A DNA stretch of 64,000 nt, from the NCBI RefSeq assembly GCF_963678635.1, contig NC_087067.1, forward strand, positions 7,237,716-7,301,715, written 5' to 3'. The position numbers were made by a program, and so were the translations under genes. The notes beneath the pieces were generated by a model. That model was not told where the DNA came from and did not search any database. It saw only the letters and a program-made list of their open reading frames with translations. How positions within the stretch are numbered: position 1 is the stretch's first letter; each line of letters opens with the position of its first letter. Shown here one piece after another: positions 9,406 to 20,300 of the stretch. The DNA comes from Symsagittifera roscoffensis (Eukaryota > Xenacoelomorpha > Acoela > Convolutidae).

Positions 9406-10335
9406 CAAAAGACAGAAGAACTTGGATCCTTTTCAAAATCTGAAAAGAAAAGACTAAACATATTGTATTCTAAGGGTAGCGCTACGTACGGTTCTGTTCA
9501 AAACTTGAGTAAAGCAAGTGATTTATCCAAAAAAAAAGTAGAACAGTTCTTACAAACCAAGACATCGTATACAAAATTTGGTCCACCAATCAGGCGTTTT
9601 CGAAGACTTGAACTTTTTTCAAATATATCAATGAAATTTAGTGTATGGACTTGGCTTTTGTAAAGAAGTTTGCAAGTCAAAACAATGAAGTGAAGTTTTT
9701 ATTAGTTGCTGTAGACAGTTTTTCGAGGTTTGTCAGAGTTCAAGCAATGAAAACAAAGTATGCCAAAGACACTTTAAAAGTTTTCAAAAAAAGATTTTTC
9801 GAAAAAACACTCTTGAAAAACTTTAGGTTAGTAAAGGAACAGAATATGGAGGAGTTTTAAGAAAAATTGCACGGAGAAAGACATTAATGTTTACTCAACA
9901 TTGAGTGAAACAAAAGCTGCATTTGCCGAGAGCAATTCAGTCTTTAAAAAAATAATACATCGTTACATTGAAGATCACGGTGAAAAATTTGTTCCAAAAC
10001 TGCAGCAATTTGTTGCTACATTGAACTGTCGCAAAAATCAGTCAATTGGAAAATCTCCGAAAGATGTGGAAAAAAGAGATTTCTATCCATTGTGTATGAC
10101 AAATCGTTCATGAAAAATACTAAACCAAAATTCAAAATTGGCGGTAGAGTTAAAATTTCGAAAATTGATACTCCGTTCCGAAAAGGATACAAGCCACAGT
10201 TTGCAGATGAAATTTTTAAAATTTCGGCAATATCTACAAAAAAATCTCCTACATACATCATCAACGATCTCGAAAAAGAAGAATTTCCGGGAAAATTTTA
10301 TGAGAAAAGCTGAGAAAATGTTCAAATGAAAGGTA
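9406..10335 (+). pseudogene. Polinton retroviral-type integrase, frameshifted
   Basis: The order of segments is: a helical N-terminal part with KKRLNILYSKGSATYGSVQN and KKVEQFLQTKTSYTKFGPP (9440-9600); the start of the catalytic core after a frame change at about 9640 (MDLAFVKK, with the first catalytic Asp, then FLLVAVDSFSRFVRVQAM); the SETKAAFAE block carrying the catalytic Glu (about 9904-9935); and a C-terminal chromo/SH3-like tail PKFKIGGRVKISKIDTPFRK with SAISTKKSPTYIINDLEKEE (10125-10300). The middle region with the second Asp is damaged around 9835-9900. This is the DDE integrase that inserts Polintons. At least four frame changes make it non-functional. Confidence 0.88.
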
Positions 10336-10379
10336 AGTCTTTTTTAAAGTGAATTTGTATTGATTAGTTGTCACGGTTT

Positions 10380-10986
10380 CTTTTACTATTGAGCTAGTTT
10401 CTAATGCTTCTTTTAAATGTAATCCGAATAGTAGCCTTAGTTTTTTTACAAATTTTCTACCGGAACAAATACATCTTAAAAGAGATTGGGATGTTGCTAT
10501 TTCAGAAATATTGTACCTGTCATTGTACCAAAACGTTACTGAGGGAAAAATTACTTTCATAGATGGGCGAGAAAGCCCCGAGGAAAAAAGAAAGATTCAA
10601 CCAATGAATTTTGAACCTGGACTGTATCCAAGTAATGTTGATATAGTTGTAGCCATGAATGACAACGTTCGAAGTCGTATAGGAGCCCAAAAATGTGAAT
10701 AAACGGCATTTAAGTTTCAGTAGATAAAATTACACAAGAATTTGCCATTCATTTACTTGAGGATCAATCAGTGTTTATAAATCAGTGTGCTGATATGAGT
10801 AGCATACTTGGTTGTGATTTAGAACAAAGCCAGACAGGGGTTATAATGAAAGGAAAAGGTCCACATTTTCCTCAATTTTCCTACGACATTAAAAGAATAC
10901 ATTCCTTAATGATTTATAGTGATTTTTTAGAATATAAAATAGTAAGCGATACAAGCAGATCGTTAGGTACTTTTTTTGACTCTTAA
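10380..10986 (+). pseudogene. Polinton minor capsid (penton-like) candidate, one frameshift
   Basis: The N-terminal part reads NPNSSLSFFTNFLPEQIHLK then RDWDVAISEILYLSLYQNV (10425-10545). After a frame change near 10700 it continues DKITQEFAIHLLEDQSVFIN, MSSILGCDLEQSQTGVIMKG and SLMIYSDFLEYKIVSD to the stop at 10984-10986. The pattern of an N-terminal strand with LP-x-x-I-x-L, then WDVAISEI, then a C-terminal YSDxxEYKIVSD, matches a capsid-side ORF that commonly accompanies the ATPase and integrase in Polintons. I assign it tentatively to the single-jelly-roll minor capsid. The element ends abruptly here against an LTR at 11000. Confidence 0.55.
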
Positions 10987-10999
10987 TAAATTTAGGAAT

Positions 11000-12400
11000 T
11001 GTTTTAGCCTGAGTCGACAAAGAGTAGGGGCTCAAGTGAAGAAGTGAGTAACCGAAGATCTTCAATGTTTAATACACTTGAAATGGTTAGTTAATTGCAA
11101 AACTTAAGTCAGTCATGTGTCGTTTGTAAGGGTTTGACGTTTGAGATCGTTAGACACTTGTATTAAGAGGTGGGAAGACCAAAATTGTTTTAATTCATCC
11201 AAGGAAAGCCTTGATGATCGAATGTTTTTAAAATGTTTTGAAAAACAAAGTTAGAATAAATTTTAAAGATCTAAGGATAACCTGGTTTATAGAAAAGTTC
11301 AGACAAAACAAGGATATGCCTTGACAAGATTTGAATTAAAAGTTAAAGATTAATAGAAGATTAAGAAGTTAAGAGCAAAATTTTGTTCGAAGTTAAAGAT
11401 TTAATTGATATTAGTTTTTATTAGTGATTTTGAACTACATTTAGATGAAGAAAAAATGAAGCACGACGGTGAGAGAATGAAGATATGAATCCCTGAGAAG
11501 CGAAAAAACTTTCTATCATTGTGATAAAAACTATTTTAATTTTTTATACTAATAAATTTTTTGTATTTTTATTCAATTTATTTTTAATTTGACAACAAGT
11601 TCAAAGTTACTGCAAATTTGAAATAAATTGTTTTTGTAGTCTTGGATCTTTTGTATTGGTATTATATAATACTGGTTACACATGAATGAAAAATATATGT
11701 CTTGGAAATGAATCCTACTGCTCCTAGTAATTTATTTCATTTGAAAATGTACTGCATTGATGTTCTTGTAGAGAAGTAGTCATTGCAGTCAGCTTTTTTT
11801 TGTTTTACTTCGTAGAAACTCGGTCCACTAATTGGGTTTTGACCTGGTGTAAGCTTGAGTAATTGTTGGTTTTGATTAGTTTTATTAGGACGTGGAGGTA
11901 ATTTTTCAAAAATTCTTAACATTTTGTGTTGTGTTTGGATCTTAGATCTTATGTCTATTTTGAGTTTGCCAAATCTTAAATTGTTAAGGTCTTGTTCGAG
12001 ACTCATGTCGCAGCAGATGAATTTTCGTCCGGGGTGGCTCACTTATAGAGTAATTTCAGACAAGGTACACCGTCTATTCGTCATGCTATCTTACTTTCGG
12101 CCGGATATACTCGTGCAACTTCTTAGTCGAATGCCGATCTAATTTTAACTCTTATATCTCCTACTCTCAATAGACCTAGTGTATACTGGTATTTGCGAGG
12201 TAAGATACAAGGAGCTGTTCTGGAGAAGAGCAACTGCTGGCCAAGTTAAATTTATTTTGTTCTGGCTGAAACTATAAATAGTTTGAGCCTTACAAATTAT
12301 CGTAGGTCTTTGTGATGGATCATGATTGGTTAGTGAGGTTTTTTAAATGAAATAGTTTTATCAATAATACAATTGGATATAAATACTAGTTTTAAACTGT
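11000..12400 (-). mobile_element. Solo LTR of retrotransposon family A (minus orientation)
   Basis: This ~1.4-kb block is the inverted, diverged copy of 17716-19065. Shared landmarks include GTTTTAGCCTG at 11001 against CAGGCTAAAAC at 19055, the CCGGATA block at about 12100 against TATCCGGCCG at about 17993, and the ACTAGT-TTATA edge near 12390. A TG at 11000-11001 would be the terminal CA of the LTR in its own orientation. It directly abuts the Polinton end, so one element inserted into or truncated the other. No internal region follows, which is consistent with a solo LTR. Confidence 0.75.
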
Positions 12401-13250
12401 TTCCACCATACCCACGACCTCCGACCACTTTAACATCAGTAAAACCCGACCCCTCTGCATCCCCTTCACTATATCCCCCTTCTATGAAAAACATGCAATA
12501 ACAAACATTATTCTATTCTTTTTTGACTACGTGTGTTTTTTTTGTACATATCTTATTTCTGGTGCGATACAATTACAAATTGGTATGGACGCAAGCCATG
12601 CACTTTTAAGCGTTAAGCAAATTGACCAAAAGTGTCATTTTGAACAAAAGAATGAGCAATCTGATTGGACTTTCAATATGACTGTTTTGTGGTTTGAATC
12701 GACTAAACTTAATGAGTGAAGAAATTGACTGTGAACTGTGCAACTGTTCACAATTGGAGCAGATCAAAACTGCACGATCTTCAAACATGTCTGCAGGTTA
12801 GCTTATTTTCACTTTGATGACCTTCTGCAGAAAATCAAGCTTGTTTTTCTGAAAAGGCTGTTTGCAAAAGTTTCAAGGAAGACTAAAGATTTCAGAGTGA
12901 GGTCTTATTAGACGCCTGGAATTAAAACACTGCCAGCACGCGTCAAAATCCGATGAGCGCTAACTGGCAGCCGACTGATCGCGCTCACTTCAGATTGTTT
13001 GCCTCTCTGACTTGTAAACCAGCAAAAAACTAGTTAAAAAATTTTTTTTGGGTTTTTGTCCTCTTAAAACCGTCCAAAAAATGGATAGCACAGGGTGATT
13101 CTGAGAAAAACAGAACCAGTTTTGACCGGGTGATTATTTTCCCATTTTTTATCCCTAATATTGTTTGAGAGTTTTTTTGAGGGAATCAGAATTCAGCATT
13201 TAAGGAGTTTATCTATATTGCATGGTTTCTTGATTGTTATCCGCACTCAG
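12401..13250. other. Intergenic, no recognised gene
   Basis: AT-rich DNA with a short GC-richer island near 12930-12990. No coding or RNA feature could be supported. Confidence 0.5.
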
Positions 13251-13254
13251 TAAA

Positions 13255-14260
13255 AAAAATCGATTATATTACAATTATAATTGTTTTTTCATCAAAATTA
13301 TAAGCGCCAACTTTCGATGTTTAAACGATTTATAATCCATTTTACTGATAACACTTTTCCAAACAATATAATAAACTATAATCAATTATAATTGATTATA
13401 ATTTTTCCGAAAATCTCTTATAATCTCTTATTATCTATTTTAATCTATTATAATAGTTAATAATCTTTTTTTCTGTCAAAAATCTCTAAAAGTGAGATGT
13501 CTTGTCACTCTTTGGTTCATCTGAACACAAAATTTTACCATGAAACAGAAATTTCGTGAGATCCCTTCATTTTATTTGAAAGAATCCTGCGGAAGGTGAA
13601 ATATAACTTTTCTATAAAAATCTGGAAACTAAAGCGGTGTGCTGACATTTTGGTGGTAAAACAAACTCAAAATGTGCATCATGAAACAACTATAGTTGAG
13701 AAGAAATAAAAAAAGGTCTCAATTTTGATTTGATTTGCAAACAAATAGAACAATTTTCCCATTTTCACATAAACCAAAGTCTACGACAAGCATGAAATAT
13801 GAGCAACTGAGTCGCAAGGTCGAAGACGATTTGGGCAAACTAAAGAGATTATGATCAAACATAATCGATTAAAATGGATTTTTTTCTGCAAAACAAAAGA
13901 ATTAGAATTTCGGATACAAATAATCGATTATAATGTATTATAATTGATTTTATTTGCTTTCAAAAAGAGAGATTATACATTACGAGGCCAAACTGTGCAC
14001 TGGTTAGGAGCACAATTTTGTGTCTGTATATTCCTGGATTCCAGAGACAAGTGTTTATACATGTTAAAATATTGTCGAAACGATCCAAGAAAATGAAAGA
14101 ACAAAAGAAGAACAAAGGGAGCGTCCTTGTTGCGGAATCCGCTTACAATGCACAAAATTCACAGTTTGGCCTCGTAATGTAGTCAATTATAAATTGATTA
14201 TAATCGATTTTTCCTCAATTTTTGTAAGAATGGTAACAACATCAGATTATAATCGATTGT
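13255..14260. repeat. Cluster of AATCGATT-centred palindromic AT motifs
   Basis: Variants of TATAATCGATTATAAT and AATTATAATTGATTATAA recur at about 13258, 13380, 13430, 13862, 13918, 14190 and 14235. They surround the MITE at 13978. The motif is self-complementary. This is probably a degenerate satellite or a foldback-prone AT island. Confidence 0.6.
13978..14179. mobile_element. MITE family M1, copy 1 (202 bp, 20-bp perfect TIRs, TA target site)
   Basis: The element starts CATTACGAGGCCAAACTGTG and ends with the exact reverse complement CACAGTTTGGCCTCGTAATG. It is flanked on both sides by TA (13976-13977 and 14180-14181), as expected for a Tc1/mariner-type target duplication. A second copy lies at 47384-47576. 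It has no coding capacity, so it is a non-autonomous element. Confidence 0.93.
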
Positions 14261-17220
14261 TAACGCTTGAAACTGGAAGCAGTTAAAAGAAGATTGCTCC
14301 TGCGGTCTTTATGAGGGAGAAATTGTTCTGTTGACCTCACCTCTTTGTGGTTCCCAAAATAGGTTCCCACCTTTATGCGCTTTTAAAATAGACTCTTGAA
14401 AGGCTCACTCTATTTTTGGAAAACTTTCAGTCAAAGTCTGGTCAAAGAACTTTTAGTGTTAAAGATTGAGCAGCCGCTTAGCTGGCACACTTCAGGGAGA
14501 CGGCCGTTGAGCTGCCAAAAGAAAAAAATTATACTTAGAAAAAAAATAGAGCTGCTAGGCTCTATTCTTCAAAAGAAGAAGCATAAAGCGGCTAAGGCCG
14601 TACAAACTAAGCCAGAATGGTTTAAGCAAAACTGAAGCAAAAAAAATAACCGCTTACTTTGCAAATAGCACAAAATGTTTTGGCCATGTCCTAGTCGATC
14701 AAGGGACGTTATCTTTCAAGAATTTGGCAAGCTTTTTTGAAAAATTATTTTTCTCTTTAGACGATCTTGAGAGAATCTTTCAAGATACTGCTGGTTAACC
14801 TTCTTTAAAGAGAGCTTTTTTCAGCAAGATCTAATCTAAATTGATTTTGTGAGAACAAAAAGATGTGCACGCAAAAGCAGCCAATGTAGTTTGAGTAGGA
14901 AGTGTAGTGCTGACTTTTGAATATTCAAACAAATGAACAAAAACGAAAACGAGAAAACTCTAACCGTATACTATGAAAACAAAATTGTTTATCGTATTTA
15001 TGTGGTTGCTACATATAAAACATCTGAAGCTAATTTACTCTTTTTATCACAACAATGACTAAAAATTTGAAAAAAAAATCAACCATTATAGTTGCAAAAC
15101 TAGATGAATTGAATTAATTCAAATAATCAGAAAACTGAGTTTTCGGAAATCTCATTTCAACATGCATAAATTATAACCAGAACCTGAAAGTTTTCATTAC
15201 ATTAGCGAAAATGATCACATAAATGAACAATTTTAAAACAAGGTCATACTAATTCTACTATCTGAACTTGATTTAAACTCGGAACTATTTGTGAACGTAG
15301 TCGACTTGGATCTCAATGGTGTTTTTCTGCCACCCAAAATGAATTATTGTGAAAAATTCATAAACGGTTATCTTAGAAGATTCTTGCAAGATATTCTCAA
15401 TCTTGTAGGATCTTGAAAAATCACCTCCATCTAGCAAAAAATTACAGGGTAACCTTCACTCGCAAGAATTTTGCAAGAACGAAAACATGGAACTTCTGCA
15501 TAGTCGGCAGTCGTAGTACAATAGTACAATTAGAACTCAGTTTTTTCAAAAAAAATTTGTTTCTTTTTTTGCACATTGTTTTTGAATCTTTGAAGCTTTT
15601 GATTCCCAAAATATTGCTGGAAAACTCAAAAACTAACTTGACTTGACCAATACTAAAATTTTTGCGGCTTATATTTTTTGTAAGCCTGCTCGCTCGTTTT
15701 TATTTGCTCGAAATTAAACTGTTTCAAAATTTCTCGTTCGCATCATACCTGAAAAAGTTTAATTTGATATATCACTCGATCCTTTCCGATGATAAATTTT
15801 GGACCTGATTTTGCGTGGAAAACAAAAAGAAAAAGCAAAAACTCAAAAAAAAAGAGTTCAAAGTTCCTTCCCGTTTTTTTGAGTGTTCGGAACAAAAAAG
15901 AGCTCATCAAAGCAGAGTTAGAAAGTCCGCAAACAAAAAAAAACGAGGATAGTTGGTTACTGTACATGTAGCACAGAATACTCCTATCATAGTCTTTAAA
16001 TAACTACAAAATAAACTTTTTTTCAAATTAGTTTTCCTGCATTGGGTGATTAAAAAGTCAGATGTAAAACTATACTTTAGGCATATTTGACATCCTTAGA
16101 AATACAGGCAAAATAGACAAAAAGTTCAAAAAAGTGACCAGAAAACCAAAAATTTCACATTTTTCTGCAGAAGTTTTTGGTTCACAGAATGGAGCTACAA
16201 AACTGCAAAAACTAACTCTACTTGCTTAAAAATAAGCGTTTAGGGCTTAAATTTCTAACAACTAGGTTGTTGTATGCCTGATTGCTCGCTTTATTGGCTC
16301 GAAACTAGAAGAAAAATTGAAAACTTCAAACCGGTTTCTCTCCGCTAGAAAAAAAATTAAGAAATTTTTAATGTACTTCGAATCATGATTGAAAGGAAGG
16401 GTTTTAATATAATATAGCATTCCACCCAATACGATGATTATTCGTGTTACCTGATTTTGCGTGGAACAAAAACTTAAACACACCCGAATACAAAGTTCCT
16501 CCCCATTTTCAACGGGCGGAACAAAAAACTTTACATTATTAAGGAAAGAATCAATTCAAAAAAATTTTATTTTTTTTTCGAATATGAAGACAAAAAATTG
16601 ATTTTCTGACAATTCAAAAGCTCAGAGAAAAATTTCCATTTCAATCATTAAAAAAAGAGTCTGTCAAAAAAAGAAAGAAACTTTTATTCAGTCTTTAGGA
16701 TCGAAAAGCGGGCGTTTTACTAAAACCATGTGGAAATGGGGTCGGAGGTTGATGAGGCTCGGTTTAGTTGCATTTTCCGGCTCCGGTTTAGTTCCGGTTT
16801 AGAATTCTTCGAGTTCCATTTTCTTACTGCTTGGTACAAAAGCTATTTACGGCAGAAAATTGTTTTGTTACGGTCACTTCGTCTCACAAGTGAAAAGTGA
16901 AACAATCAAATGAATCTGAACCAGTCAACTGAAAATGACTTGAGATTTTGCTAAATCGGTATCATAATTTACAAAAAAAAATAAAGCGGGTGTTTACCAA
17001 AAATATTATGTTTAGATTAGCAGAAAGATCAATTTTTTGGCAGTTCTATAAGTGTTTGAGTACTCAAATTTTGGTATTTTTGCTCGTGGATAATTTGTGT
17101 TAAGCTTGCTCACAATTGTTTGTAATATTTCCATGAGACACAAATCAATGTTTTTCTATGAAAAACATTTTTATCCATTCCTGAAGCTACAATTCCTAGA
17201 CGGTTGCATTTAATTTTTAG
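14261..17220. other. Intergenic AT-rich DNA
   Basis: Apart from the diverged repeat pair at 15655-16520, I see no gene, RNA or element. Scattered short frames have no recognisable protein content. Confidence 0.5.
15655..16520. repeat. Diverged direct repeat pair (15655-15905 and 16255-16520)
   Basis: Both copies share a GCCTG-TTGCTCG-TTT block, then CTGATTTTGCGTGGAA, then CAAAGTTCCTxCCC and CGGAACAAAAAA in the same order and orientation. They are about 600 bp apart. They are non-coding and probably two copies of an unnamed interspersed repeat. Confidence 0.65.
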
Positions 17221-17375
17221 GAAGAGCAGATCCAGACTCTTTGCTGGACTTGTTTTGGGACCCTCTGTCGCAACCGTCCAGGTCTGTGAAACTGTTCCTT
17301 GTTATGTGCGGGATCCCACATACTGATCGTTTTGTGCACATCAAGTATGGCGAGAACTTAGAGTCACAATTCAAG
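17221..17375 (+). CDS. GSTT: GST theta exon, N-terminal thioredoxin-like part
   Basis: It encodes RADPDSLLDLFWDPLSQPSR and onward to GENLESQFK, and ends in phase 0 at a strong GTATGT donor. The first two bases complete a codon from an unseen upstream exon. A TTG-started reading at 17241 is not a real start. Confidence 0.88.
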
Positions 17376-20300
17376 GTATGTCATCGAAAAAATTCCATCA
17401 CAAGTAATGCCAATCTTAGGGTTTTGATGTTAACCGTGAGTCCCAAAAACTTGAGATGAAAAGTTTTGAATATTTGACGTCAAAAATAAAAATATCATGA
17501 AAGATGGAAAATTACACAAAATGATAAATTGATTTATACAAACAAACTTCAGATGGGGTGGGTCCTTAAAAGAATTCAACCCTCTCTGCCATTGTAAAAT
17601 CGGTGTTACTCTGTCGCGACTCGATTGTGTTTTTTTCTCAGCGTCAAGGGATACAAACTTTTTTTTGTTTGACAGTAAAAATCCGCTTCTAGTTTATGCC
17701 TAGTGGAACCAGATCTGTACTAGAATTTATCATTAGTTAAAGTTATGATATTTAATCTCTATAAAATATTAATTACTTACCAATCATACTCCATCAAACT
17801 AACAACCAACTTATTTGTAAGTGTTGAACCTACTTGTAGTTTCAACACCAGAACAATTTGAATTAAACTTAGAATACAGTTGTGCTCATTCTGGAACTAA
17901 TTCGCATAAACCGGTGTACACTAGATCTATTGAGACTAGGAGATTAAAGAGTAAGATTAAGGTTGGTATTAGACTAAAAAGTTGCACGAATCTATCCGGC
18001 CGAAAATAAGATGGCGTGACGAGCAGACGGTGTACCTTATCTGAACTTACTCTATGAGTATAGTATTCCATACATAACTCATCTGGTGCGATCAAAAGTC
18101 TCGAACAGACCTTAACTAACCTAGATTTAGAAAAAATAGATTAGAATTAGACAAATACAACATTTTAAAAATGTTATATGACAAAAACTAGTAGAAATGT
18201 CTCTACGACTCAATAGATCAGATCCAATATTCCGAACAATACGAGAACTACCCGGTATTGAAGAAGATCTCGAACAAGAGACGACGTACGACGAGGAAGA
18301 AATCTATCAATCGATTTCATGATTGTACGACAAAAATCAGATCAAATTTTTATATTTAGAATACTTCCAGCAGTAAATTTAAATTTTCATTTAGTGACAT
18401 AAAATTTTGAAAAAAAACATCTTCAATAACCTTTCATGGCGCTAAACCTAATAATTATACAATAACGACCGATAAAAACAACACTAGTAGTTTTCAAGGA
18501 GAACTACTCTTGTTATATCAGCTGTAAATTAAAAACATCTTGAAAAAAAATATTTATTGAATATAAAAGTACAAAAATTAGTTAGTATAAAGCATAAATT
18601 GTTAGTATAAATAACTCATCTCTTCATCCCAGCTTCATCACCTAAAACATAACAGCAAATCTCAAAAACTAACAATCATCAAAACTAAAAACTTGACTTT
18701 TTAACTTAAACTTTTATCATAAGACTATCAAGGCTTATCCTTGTTTTCATTTAAATTAAATTCCGTTAAAATAACAGATCATCAAAGCTTCCCTTGGATC
18801 TTTAAATTAAAATTAAATTGTATCTAAATTTTTGATCATCAAGGCTTATCCTTGGATCTAATAGAACAATTTTGTTCTCCCCTCCATATTGATTAGTCTA
18901 ACGACCTCAAACGTCGATTCACTACCTAACTCTTATGAAAGACCCAGAATTAACAGAATTTTTTTTTTAAATAGCTAACCATTCTAATTAGGATAAACAG
19001 TGAAGAACTTCGTTTACTCATCCTTCACTTGATCCCCTTCCTCTTAAATGACCCAGGCTAAAACGCTTAAGCTTAGTAAGTCATAAAATAGTATCTAACG
19101 AACTACTTGTGTTCTAATTATACCTGAACCTTGTGCATCAATTTACTATTCTTGAACCCTTGATCACAAGTCACAACCCCTAAGTAAGATTAGGTAAGTC
19201 TATCTTAACTTAGAATTATTCACGAGAAAGTAAAAATCAGACTAACGAATCGATATATGCTTTTCTCTCCAACCCTACAAATACGCCCCAAGTTAAGCTA
19301 ACCACAAAAAATCGTAAGAACTATCAGGTTAAGAAACTAAAAATCACTAACCCCAAAATTGCATCCACCATCCTAAACCTTATGTCAAGAGACAACTTAG
19401 GAAACAAACAAACAACTATATCACACAACTGTCTATTTAACGACGAAAGATACGACCTCGTAATCACACCACACAGACAAACAATAGGATACAAAAGAAC
19501 AAAAATACAAACACTGAGAAACAAAATTATTAACAAACAAAAACAAATTATTAGCAAACGATTTCCAAAACGAAGAAACGCAGTCTCAGAGTCAGAAACA
19601 AGCGCAACACAAGAACTCCACAATTCAAAAGACTCAATAAATAAAAACCATCAAATTGACGATCAATTGTATTTTTCTGACTCAGAAACCACGTCACCAG
19701 CATCAATAAAAAGAAAACGTAGAATAAAAAATTGTTACACAAACAAACCAATACGTCTGTACAATTGGAATCAACCAATAAGACACATTGAAAATTACAC
19801 GGTAACAGTGATACAACACAAAAATGATTCGAAATGAAGAAAACCTAGAAGATTCAAGACTCCCATTTTTAATACATCCACAAGCTGAAGCTCAAGGACA
19901 GTTACAATTTTGCCAAAGTTTAATCACAACTTTATTCGAAAAAGGAGATAGTCCATGCAGAAAAGAATTTTCCGACGTAAAAGTGAAAAGACAACTTCTT
20001 GAACACTATCTCAAAAGCATATGTAGTCTCACATCACAATATGGAATCTACACAAAAGAAATCAATTCACCAAACGCATTTCATGACAAATATCTCATTC
20101 AAACTGATGAGGTAGATATTGAATGTTCAAAAATTTTTACAGAATACATAAAAAATATACAACATCAAAACTCACAAAGAGCAAATTCAATATTCACAAA
20201 ACGATGTATTTTAGCACTAATAGCAATAAAAAAGAGAGCATCGCATCCTTCCTCAATCCGAGAACTAGATTCAGACTTAAGGAAACTGGTAGATAAACTA

